From Chloroflexota bacterium (GTDB lineage Bacteria; Chloroflexota; Dehalococcoidia; Tepidiformales; Tepidiformaceae): 6,346 bases of DNA. Numbering within the stretch: the first letter of the stretch is position 1; every line of letters begins with the position of its first letter. Location: contig JANXYE010000490.1 in the NCBI GenBank assembly GCA_025350285.1, positions 1 through 6,346 of the forward strand. Direction: 5' to 3'. Below, in pieces: positions 1 through 4,891 of this stretch. The notes beneath the pieces were generated by a model that worked only from the letters and a program-made list of their open reading frames with translations, did no database searches and was not told the DNA's origin. The translations under genes and the position numbers were made by a program.

Positions 1-602
1 CGGGTTCGCAGATCAAGTCGCGCCGCACTCTCGCCGCGCAGGTCGTGGTGAGCCAACAGACGGCCGGCTACTTCCTGCAGGCGCCGGGCGCTTGTGTCAA
101 CGTGGCGGGCCAATCATCGCCAGCTCCGCTCGTCGGGCCGATCCGGATCGACCGGACAAGGCCGATTATCGAGCCGAAGGCCGTAATCCAGTGCACCAAG
201 CCTTACAGCAGCCCGCTCCAACTGCTCGCCTGCTCCCCCAACTTCGCGAATTCGGATACATCCGATCCCGTCCAACGCGGCCAGGCGTGGCACGCCCTTG
301 GCGGCTGCAACGTCCTGAACTGCCTTGAGCAGCGCTACCCCGTCACGCAGCCGTACATCTACCACGCGGACGGCATCGCCGTGCTGTTCGTCTGCACGGA
401 CACGCTCTCGGGCGCGCAGTGGACGCCGTGGCATGACCATTCGTTCGAGATCATTCGCCAGGCTGGCCCGGTTTCGAACGTGGCCGTTACGAGCCGTGGA
501 GATCGTGCCGGCCAGCCAAGCTGGTGCAAGAACAACGCCGGCCTGACAGCTCAAGCCGACGCCTTCATCCACCCCGTCACCATCATCCTTCCGCCGCACT
601 AG
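1..602 (+). CDS. C-terminal part of an unrecognised cysteine-containing protein (5' truncated by window edge)
   Basis: The reading frame is open from the left edge (first full codon at 3) to a TAG at 600-602, so about 199 residues are visible and the true start lies outside the window. A GTG at 45 is in frame, but the frame continues upstream of it with equally coding-like codons (GSQIKSRRTLAAQ), so I do not take it as the start. Codons prefer G/C at the third position, as in the other genes here, which supports real coding. The visible part has seven cysteines spread through it, several prolines and aromatic residues, and no hydrophobic membrane segment. This composition would suit an exported, disulfide-containing domain, possibly with its anchor or signal upstream; that is inference. 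I do not recognise the family. A pilin- or TadE-like protein crossed my mind because of the N-terminal stretch, but no diagnostic motif is visible. Confidence 0.7.
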   Translation, partial: GSQIKSRRTLAAQVVVSQQTAGYFLQAPGACVNVAGQSSPAPLVGPIRIDRTRPIIEPKAVIQCTKPYSSPLQLLACSPNFANSDTSDPVQRGQAWHALGGCNVLNCLEQRYPVTQPYIYHADGIAVLFVCTDTLSGAQWTPWHDHSFEIIRQAGPVSNVAVTSRGDRAGQPSWCKNNAGLTAQADAFIHPVTIILPPH

Positions 603-627
603 CCGCCCGCGCGGCACGGACAGAACC

Positions 628-668
628 ACGAACAACGGCCCGGCCTAATCAGCCGGGCCGTTGTTCGT
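628..668. terminator. Perfect 17-bp inverted repeat, likely bidirectional terminator
   Basis: The arms 628-644 and 652-668 are exact reverse complements around a 7-base loop (645-651, CTAATCA). The core is GC-rich and the outer part of each arm is ACGAACAA/TTGTTCGT. It begins 25 bases after the stop of the left-hand gene. There is no long T-run outside the stem, but the distal arm itself ends in TTGTT on either strand, as in many intrinsic terminators. It lies between convergent genes, so it may stop transcripts from both sides. Confidence 0.75.
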
Positions 669-708
669 GAGCGGGCCGGGGCGTTCCCCTCTCAGGCCCA
701 AAACGAAA

Positions 709-747
709 GAGAGGGGCACGCGAATCGCGTGCCCCTCTCCGGTGTCG
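709..747 (-). terminator. Intrinsic terminator of the rplJ-rplL transcript
   Basis: The arms 726-739 and 709-722 form a perfect 14-bp stem with a 3-base loop (723-725). Read on the minus strand, the hairpin begins 23 bases after the rplL stop and is followed by TTTCGTTTT (708-700), a discontinuous U-tract. This is the expected form of a Rho-independent terminator for the leftward ribosomal-protein operon. Confidence 0.8.
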
Positions 748-762
748 TTACCAGAACGACCG

Positions 763-1149
763 TTATTCGATTTCGACCGTGGCGCCGGCTTCGGTGAGCT
801 TCGCCTTGATGGCGTTCGCTTCGTCCTTGTTGACGCCTTCCTTGACCTTCGTCGGCGCGGCCTCGACGAGGTCCTTCGCTTCCTTCAGGCCAAGGCCGCT
901 GACAACTTCGCGGATCGCCTTGATGACGTTGATCTTGTTTTCGCCAAAGCTCTTGAGGACGACGTTGAACTCCGTCTTCTCCTCTTCCGGCTCGGCGGCG
1001 GCGGCCCCACCGGCGGCCGGGCCGGACTGCATCATCATCGGCGCGGCGGCGGTGATGCCGAACTCGGTTTCGATCGCCTTGTTCAGGTCGCGGAGTTCGA
1101 GCAGCGTCATGCCCTTAATAATTTCGAGTGCGTCTTCGATTTTCGACAT
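763..1149 (-). CDS. rplL: 50S ribosomal protein L7/L12
   Basis: This is the stalk protein of the large ribosomal subunit. It binds as dimers to the C-terminal helix of L10 and recruits and activates the translational GTPases (EF-Tu, EF-G, IF2). At 128 residues it has normal family length. The N-terminal dimerisation domain (about 1-33, [20 protein letters not shown]) is followed by an Ala/Gly/Pro/Glu hinge (about 34-57) that contains an unusual MMM. The globular C-terminal domain (about 58-128) carries the highly conserved [15 protein letters not shown] segment and ends in GATVEIE. The ATG at 1149 has a good Shine-Dalgarno (AGGGAGA, about 8 bases upstream on the minus strand). It is the second gene of the rplJ-rplL unit, 84 bases after the rplJ stop, and is followed by a strong terminator. 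Identification is certain. Confidence 0.98.
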   Translation of the reverse strand: MSKIEDALEIIKGMTLLELRDLNKAIETEFGITAAAPMMMQSGPAAGGAAAAEPEEEKTEFNVVLKSFGENKINVIKAIREVVSGLGLKEAKDLVEAAPTKVKEGVNKDEANAIKAKLTEAGATVEIE

Positions 1150-1210
1150 CGATTGGTCTCCCTGGTGTGTTCATGGCCCAGCGCCGTGCAGGCGTGGACG
1201 TTCGGAATGG

Positions 1211-1229
1211 TCCGCCGTCGCCGGGCGGA
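1211..1229 (-). other. Small hairpin in the rplJ-rplL spacer
   Basis: On the minus strand, TCCGCC (1229-1224) and GGCGGA (1216-1211) can form a 6-bp stem with a 7-base loop, starting 4 bases after the rplJ stop. No U-tract follows, so it is not an intrinsic terminator. It might affect RNA processing or the relative yield of L12, which the ribosome needs in several-fold excess over L10. The structure is short and could be chance in GC-rich DNA. Confidence 0.35.
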
Positions 1230-1233
1230 AGGA

Positions 1234-1764
1234 TCAGGCGGCCGTCTCTTCCAACTGGAGCGCGCGCGCTTCGACGAGTCCCGCGAAATTGCGGATGCTC
1301 GCCTGGAGCAGGCCGGCGAAGTTGTAGAGCGGGCTTTGCAGCTTGCCCACCACGTCGGCGATAAGCTGCTCTTTGGAAGGCAGCGTGGCCAGGCTCTCGA
1401 CTTCGGCGCGGTTGAGGATCTTCCCCTCAAGCCAGCCACCGAGGATCGTGAGCTGCATGCGGCGGGCGCGCAGGTGTTCCGCGAGCGCCTTCACGGGCGC
1501 TATCGGGTCGCCAAAGCCGAAGGCGACGGCGGTGGGGCCCTGCACGAGTTCGCTCATCTCCGGGCGGCCAGCCTGGCTGGCGGCCATCACGGCGAGCGTG
1601 TTCTTGACGACCTTCACCTCGACGTTCGCCGGGCGCAGGGCGCGGCGAAGATCGGTGAGCTGGGCGACGGAAAGACCACGATAGTCGGCACTGATGGCGA
1701 TGCTGGCCCGCTCCATGCGGTCCTTAATCTCCGCCAGCATTTCGACCTTTCGTGGGGTCGGCAT
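1234..1764 (-). CDS. rplJ: 50S ribosomal protein L10
   Basis: L10 anchors the L7/L12 stalk to 23S rRNA near L11 and forms the base of the GTPase-associated centre. The complex of L10 with L12 also commonly represses its own operon by binding the mRNA leader. The protein is 176 residues. The N-terminal rRNA-binding domain shows the family pattern: the start MPTPRKVEMLAEI, DYRGLSVAQLTDLRR, the VVKNTLA segment, and GPTAVAFGFGDP. The C-terminal part (about 130-176) is a long predicted helix that binds L12 dimers. Its last 33 residues read as three 11-residue blocks with the repeated core NFAGL. The ATG at 1764 is preceded by GGAGG at 6 bases. It is longer than the E. coli protein (about 165 aa) and close to the T. 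maritima type. Identification is certain. Confidence 0.98.
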   Translation of the reverse strand: MPTPRKVEMLAEIKDRMERASIAISADYRGLSVAQLTDLRRALRPANVEVKVVKNTLAVMAASQAGRPEMSELVQGPTAVAFGFGDPIAPVKALAEHLRARRMQLTILGGWLEGKILNRAEVESLATLPSKEQLIADVVGKLQSPLYNFAGLLQASIRNFAGLVEARALQLEETAA

Positions 1765-1770
1765 AGGCGT

Positions 1771-1820
1771 CCTCCATATCGGAAGCGGCGTGACCGACGC
1801 ACTGAAGCCTGCCGGTCACG
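1771..1820 (-). promoter_or_regulatory. rplJ translation-start region with an upstream 8-bp hairpin
   Basis: On the minus strand, CGTGACCG (1820-1813) pairs perfectly with CGGTCACG (1796-1789) around a 16-base loop, just upstream of the rplJ Shine-Dalgarno GGAGG (1775-1771). The hairpin ends about 13 bases before the ribosome-binding site, so it could influence initiation or act as a spacer after the attenuator. Its role is inferred from position only. Confidence 0.4.
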
Positions 1821-1836
1821 TAGAGTTCGGGGCCAT

Positions 1837-1871
1837 GAAAACGAGAAGTCCCCGCCGGCCGTGGCAGGGAC
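1837..1871 (-). terminator. Leader attenuator hairpin upstream of rplJ
   Basis: Read leftward, GTCCCTGCC (1871-1863) pairs with GGCGGGGAC (1856-1848) over 9 bp, with one G-U pair and a 6-base loop. TTCTCGTTTTC (1847-1837) follows at once. A GC-rich stem plus U-rich tract, lying between an L10-leader fold and the rplJ start, is what a transcription attenuator looks like. Attenuation of rplJ-rplL by L10-L12 is known in Bacillus. The operation here is inferred. Confidence 0.55.
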
Positions 1872-1910
1872 ACAAGGAGCCGCGAAGGAGCGCGGTAGTT
1901 GCGTCACGTT

Positions 1911-1980
1911 GCCTCGGCAGGCGCCTTTCGGCTTATCCCTCCGCCGCTGGGGCGGATCGCATGGGGACCTGCGGTCTCTG
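1911..1980 (-). promoter_or_regulatory. Ribosomal L10 leader (autoregulatory mRNA element)
   Basis: Read on the minus strand, the segment begins CAGAGACCGCAGG (1980-1968) and closes with CCTGCCGAGGC (1921-1911). GCAGG (1972-1968) pairs with CCTGC (1921-1917). CC (1974-1973) can pair with GG (1913-1912), leaving CGA (1916-1914) bulged, as in a kink-turn. These two strands match the conserved core I know for L10 leaders. Inside lie a stem TCCGCC/GGCGGA (1956-1951 with 1945-1940), a GGGATAAG segment and a GCC-GAAA-GGC tetraloop hairpin (1932-1923). The position, about 150 bases upstream of rplJ in the same orientation, is right for the element that binds the L10-L12 complex and represses rplJ-rplL when stalk protein is in excess. 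The exact ends are approximate. Confidence 0.8.
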
Positions 1981-2000
1981 GCCGTGTGGTATCGCTCGAT

Positions 2001-2030
2001 AAGGTAGCAGCGATGTCATGATCGCGCCAA
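2001..2030 (-). promoter_or_regulatory. Candidate promoter for rplJ-rplL
   Basis: On the minus strand, TTGGCG (2030-2025) resembles a -35 box (4 of 6) and TACCTT (2006-2001) a -10 box (3 of 6), with an 18-base spacer. Transcription would start near 1990-1996, just upstream of the L10 leader. The matches are modest. The position relative to the leader is the main support. Confidence 0.35.
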
Positions 2031-2133
2031 CGCTGCTCCTCAGCCCGGTCTGCGTCTCTGTGGCCAATTCTCTTCGCCGATCGTCCGAGACGCCCGTCCG
2101 TGGTAACTTCCCAACTCGCACGGCGGCGCTGAG

Positions 2134-3102
2134 ATGCCGCACGGTGGGGGTGCGTTCGTCTTGTACAGCGATTTGGCCGTCTTTTCGGGCCGGGCCCATC
2201 CAGAACTCACCGCGGCGATCTGCGCTCGCCTCGGACAGCCCCTGGGCGAAGTCGATGTGTTCGAGTTCAGCAACGAGAACATCTTCGTCCAGTACCAGGA
2301 GAACATCCGCCAGCACGACGTGTTTATCGTGCAGCCCTTTTCGAGCCCGGTGAACACGGCTATCGTCGAACTGCTGATCATGATCGACGCGGCCAAGCGC
2401 GCCTCGGCGGGCCGCATCACGGCCGTTATCCCGTACTACGCCTACGGCCGCAGCGACAAAAAGGACCAGCCGCGCGTGCCGATCACGGCCCGCCTTATCG
2501 CCAACATGCTCGAAACGGCGGGTGCGGACCGGATCCTCACGATGAACCTGCACGCCGGCCAGATCCAGGGGTTCTTCAACGTCCCGGTGGATGAACTGAA
2601 CGCGCTTTACCCCGTGAGCGCCTATTTCAAGACGCAGGACCTGCGGGATGTGACCGTGGTCGCCACCGATGTTGGTGGTGAAAAGCGCGCACGTGACCTG
2701 GCCGCGCGGCTCGATATGCCGCTCGCTATCATCGATAAGCGGCGCATCGGCAACACGGAGACGGCCGAAGCGCTGCACGTCATCGGCGAGGTGGAGGGAC
2801 GCACCTGCCTCATCCTCGATGACGAAATCAGCACCGCTGGGACAATCGTCTCGGCCGTGAACGCCCTCCGCCTGAACGGCGCGAGCGACCTCATCGTGAG
2901 CTGCTACCACCCAATCCTCAGTGGCCCGGCCGTCGAGCGCCTCCTCGCCCTCGACCTGCGAGAGGTGGTGGTGACGGACTCCGTGCCGCTGGGGCCGGAG
3001 AAGCGGACGCCGAACATGACGGTCATCCCGGTGGCGGCCCAATTCGGGGACGCGATCGCGCGGATCCATTCGGGCCAGAGCGTGGGCGCCCTGTTCCAGT
3101 AA
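2134..3102 (+). CDS. prs: Ribose-phosphate pyrophosphokinase (PRPP synthetase)
   Basis: This cytoplasmic enzyme transfers the pyrophosphate group of ATP to ribose 5-phosphate, giving PRPP for purine, pyrimidine, NAD, histidine and tryptophan synthesis. From the ATG it has 322 residues; family members are usually near 310-320. Visible family features (numbered from the ATG) include FSNENIFVQYQENIRQHDVF, the segment GRSDKKDQPRVPIT, NLHAGQIQGFF with the conserved His140, the DVGGEKRAR region, IIDKRR with the catalytic-loop Lys202 and Arg204, and the PRPP/ribose-phosphate loop DDEISTAGT at 229-237. In E. coli the last is DDMIDTGGT, so the third acidic position is Ser233 here. The start is uncertain: the TTG at 2161 would give 313 residues and fits the family better. 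The gene is divergent from rplJ and shares its upstream region. I see no convincing promoter and no strong terminator after the stop. Confidence 0.95.
   Translation: MPHGGGAFVLYSDLAVFSGRAHPELTAAICARLGQPLGEVDVFEFSNENIFVQYQENIRQHDVFIVQPFSSPVNTAIVELLIMIDAAKRASAGRITAVIPYYAYGRSDKKDQPRVPITARLIANMLETAGADRILTMNLHAGQIQGFFNVPVDELNALYPVSAYFKTQDLRDVTVVATDVGGEKRARDLAARLDMPLAIIDKRRIGNTETAEALHVIGEVEGRTCLILDDEISTAGTIVSAVNALRLNGASDLIVSCYHPILSGPAVERLLALDLREVVVTDSVPLGPEKRTPNMTVIPVAAQFGDAIARIHSGQSVGALFQ
2143..2163 (+). promoter_or_regulatory. Possible ribosome-binding site and TTG start inside the long prs frame
   Basis: GGTGGGGG (2143-2150) is the only purine-rich, Shine-Dalgarno-like run near the 5' end of prs. 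A TTG at 2161-2163 lies 10 bases downstream and would give a protein beginning (M)YSDLAVFSG. That is closer to the usual Prs N terminus than the nine extra residues encoded from the ATG at 2134, which has no clear ribosome-binding site. The spacing is longer than ideal. Confidence 0.4.
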
Positions 3103-3140
3103 CCTCTCTCCTTGGCCGACAACCAGATACCATCGATCGC

Positions 3141-3347
3141 ATGGTTTTAGATGAGCTTCGCATCGCGGCCCGCTGTTCGTACTTGAAGGTGACCCTCGGG
3201 AGCCGGCCGGGCGGCAACCTGGTCAACCTCTGCCGCCACATCATCCGCGACGGGAGCGCATGCGTCGGCCCATTCCTCGACGACCACGAAACGCAGTGCG
3301 GCCTGTGGGAGCTGGCTCCGCCCGGCCCCGGGTCGCGCCCAGCCTAA
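3141..3347 (+). CDS. Small four-cysteine hypothetical protein
   Basis: This 68-residue frame has coding-like codons and starts 38 bases after prs, on the same strand. No good Shine-Dalgarno precedes the ATG, and no alternative in-frame start lies upstream before the preceding stop, so it may be translated weakly or by readthrough coupling. Four cysteines at 12, 31, 41 and 53, with a His at 33 in the string CRHII and another at 49, are arranged C-x18-C-x9-C-x11-C. Such a set could bind a metal or an iron-sulfur cluster, but this is inference. The central part (VTLGSRPGGNLVNL, VGPFLDDHETQCGLWE) looks like a compact domain and not random translation. The last ten residues are Pro/Gly-rich. I do not recognise a named family. 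Confidence 0.6.
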   Translation: MVLDELRIAARCSYLKVTLGSRPGGNLVNLCRHIIRDGSACVGPFLDDHETQCGLWELAPPGPGSRPA

Positions 3348-3373
3348 CCTCCGGCCGCTGAACAGGAACCTCC

Positions 3374-4228
3374 ATGGAAACGCTCGCCATCGAACGCGAC
3401 TCCGAATTCCCCGGCCTCGTCACCGTGACGTTGAACCGGCCGGACAAGCTGAACGCCATCAGCTTCCGTATGCACCAGGAGATGATCGACTTCTGCCGCC
3501 AAATGGAGACGGATTCGACCGCCCGGGTGATCGTCTTCAGCGGGGCCGGACGGGCGTTCTCAGCGGGAGCGGACCTCGGGGCGCGCAAAGACGCGGCCAG
3601 CAGCCCAATCGTCGCTCCCGCAACGCCAGACGCGCTCGCGGAGCGGCTGCACGCAACTATCGGTAACCGCAGCTCGGCGGCGATCGAGAATCTCGACCAG
3701 GTCACCATCGGCGCGGTCAACGGCCTCGCGATCGGCGGCGCGGTTGCCTGGCTCGCATGTATGGACATCCGCATCGCGGCGGAATCGGCCTGGTTCTCCA
3801 TCCCAGAAGTGGACCTGGACATCCCGCTCACCTGGAATGCGTTGCCGCGGCTGATGCGCGAACTCGGCCCGTCACGTACGAAGGAGCTGGTGATGGCCTG
3901 CGACCGCTTCTCCAGCGAGGACGCGCTGCGCTGGGGCTTCGTGAACCACGTGACCGCCGATGCCGCGCTCATCGCCCGGGCGCGGGCGCTGGCGGCGAAG
4001 CTCCTGAAGAAAGACCCGATCTCACTCGCCCAAACGAAGTCCACCGTCAATGCACTGGCGAACCTGATGGTCCCGGCGGAGGCGACGCATGCGGACCGCG
4101 ACTACCTCGTGCTCGCGCGGCTGTTGGCGGCGGAACGGAGCGCGACGCCACGGGACGCGGCGCCCGAACCAATCCCTGAAGCTGCCTCCCCTTCCGCGGA
4201 AGGGCCGAGCGGCGCTCCGATCTTTTGA
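3374..4228 (+). CDS. Enoyl-CoA hydratase/isomerase (crotonase) superfamily protein
   Basis: The protein has 284 residues. It begins at an ATG with AGGA about 6 bases upstream. Crotonase hallmarks are VTLNRPDKLNAI (about 18-29), the first oxyanion-hole strand GRAFSAGADL (59-68), the second oxyanion-hole segment VNGLAIGGAVAW (115-126) followed by MDIRIA, and the motif WFSIPEVDLDIPL (140-152). In the rat hydratase two glutamates are catalytic (E144, E164). Aligned by eye, the first is Ala125 here and the second is kept as Glu145. One-glutamate members include Delta3,Delta2-enoyl-CoA isomerases, so an isomerase or another CoA-thioester reaction is as likely as hydration. It would act on acyl-CoA in the cytoplasm. 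No other beta-oxidation gene is adjacent. The C-terminal tail (about 255-284) is Pro/Ala/Ser/Glu-rich, probably disordered, and contains a perfect 16-bp DNA palindrome. Confidence 0.9.
   Translation: METLAIERDSEFPGLVTVTLNRPDKLNAISFRMHQEMIDFCRQMETDSTARVIVFSGAGRAFSAGADLGARKDAASSPIVAPATPDALAERLHATIGNRSSAAIENLDQVTIGAVNGLAIGGAVAWLACMDIRIAAESAWFSIPEVDLDIPLTWNALPRLMRELGPSRTKELVMACDRFSSEDALRWGFVNHVTADAALIARARALAAKLLKKDPISLAQTKSTVNALANLMVPAEATHADRDYLVLARLLAAERSATPRDAAPEPIPEAASPSAEGPSGAPIF
4189..4204. repeat. 16-bp perfect palindrome within the 3' end of the crotonase gene
   Basis: CCCTTCCGCGGAAGGG is fully self-complementary (two 8-base halves, no spacer). It lies 22 bases before the stop codon in the low-complexity tail of the coding region. 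It is not followed at once by a T-run, although CTTTTGAG lies 17 bases further on (4222-4229). It may be a remnant of a short interspersed palindrome, or part of a weak transcription-ending structure. I see no second copy in the window. Confidence 0.45.
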
Positions 4229-4268
4229 GCCACTGCGGGCCGCGCTCAGCTATAGTCGAACACGGAGG
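4225..4268 (+). promoter_or_regulatory. Candidate promoter and ribosome-binding site of the Uma2-family gene
   Basis: TATAGT (4251-4256) matches the -10 consensus at 5 of 6 positions, which stands out in GC-rich DNA. TTGAGC (4225-4230) is a possible -35 (4 of 6), but the 20-base spacer is too long for a good sigma-70 promoter. Transcription starting near 4263 would leave a leader of about 10 bases that includes GGAGG (4264-4268), 5 bases from the ATG. The ribosome-binding site is convincing; the promoter is tentative. Confidence 0.4.
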
Positions 4269-4273
4269 CACGC

Positions 4274-4849
4274 ATGACCACGGTCACGTCCAGCCGCATC
4301 ACGGCCGAGGAGTTCCTCGAACTCGACGACAACGGGCTCGAACTCGTCGATGGCGAGATTGTGGAGAGCGAAACGAGTGCTTTATCTGCCTACGTAGCTA
4401 CGCGGCTCGTCATCCGCCTGACGAGCCATGCCGACGCCGGCCGCCTCGGCACGGTGTTCGCGGACGGGGCCGGGATTGCCATATGGCCGGATACGCCAGA
4501 CAAGGTGCGCAAGCCGGACGGGATGTTCTTCGCGAAAGGCAAATTTCCGGAGGGGATTCCCGCTACTGGCTGGATTCGCGTACCGCCAGACCTCGCTATC
4601 GAGGTAGTTTCGCCCCGCGACAGCGCGGAAGAACTCCACAAGAAGCTGCGTGACTACCGCGAGGCGGGCATCCCGCTCGTGTGGGTGATCTACCCTGCCA
4701 CGCGGTCTGGCGATGTCTATCGTGGACGCACGGTCACGCCGGTTTTCGAAGAAGACGCGCTGGACGGCGAGGACATCGTCCCTGGATTCCGGCTCCCGCT
4801 TCGCCACTTTTTCAGTGAGATTGCGGCGGAGGACGGGATCCGAGCGTAG
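4274..4849 (+). CDS. Uma2-family (DUF820) PD-(D/E)XK nuclease-fold protein
   Basis: The 191-residue product has the Uma2/DUF820 layout: an N-terminal ITAEEFLELDDNG segment, ELVDGEIVE (23-31), RKPDGMFF (79-86), the core PDLAIEVVSP (105-114), then a Lys-containing helix EELHKKLRDYREAG (119-132) and a strand LVWVIYP (135-141). Asp82, Glu110 and Lys123 or Lys124 are the likely active-site set of a PD-(D/E)XK fold, so a metal-dependent nuclease activity is predicted. Most members of this family, which is often present in many copies in Chloroflexota and Cyanobacteria, have no proven substrate. A strong GGAGG lies 5 bases before the ATG. The gene lies 45 bases after the crotonase gene and 42 bases before a DNA adenine methyltransferase on the same strand, which raises the question of a nuclease/modification pair. 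That link is inference. Confidence 0.88.
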   Translation: MTTVTSSRITAEEFLELDDNGLELVDGEIVESETSALSAYVATRLVIRLTSHADAGRLGTVFADGAGIAIWPDTPDKVRKPDGMFFAKGKFPEGIPATGWIRVPPDLAIEVVSPRDSAEELHKKLRDYREAGIPLVWVIYPATRSGDVYRGRTVTPVFEEDALDGEDIVPGFRLPLRHFFSEIAAEDGIRA

Positions 4850-4891
4850 CGGTCCCTGTCGTGCAACGTCCGTCCCCCCGAGAATCGTCCC

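Noticed and set aside
709..739. CRISPR or phage attachment site suggested by the repeated CCCCTCTC/GAGAGGGG strings
   Set aside because: There are only two short copies, they form one terminator-like structure, and there is no array, spacer or integrase gene.
661..2007. Long plus-strand frame of 448 codons
   Set aside because: It lies antisense to rplL, rplJ and the L10 leader and runs through two hairpins. The translation is Arg/Leu/Gly-rich shadow sequence.
1980..2133. A plus-strand promoter for prs
   Set aside because: Candidates such as TAACTT (2104-2109) lack a reasonable -35 at the right distance, so none is supported.
1933..3069. Long minus-strand frame of 378 codons opposite prs
   Set aside because: It is antisense to the clearly identified prs. 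Its translation is rich in Arg, Asp and Val with no family features, as expected for the shadow of a GC-rich gene.
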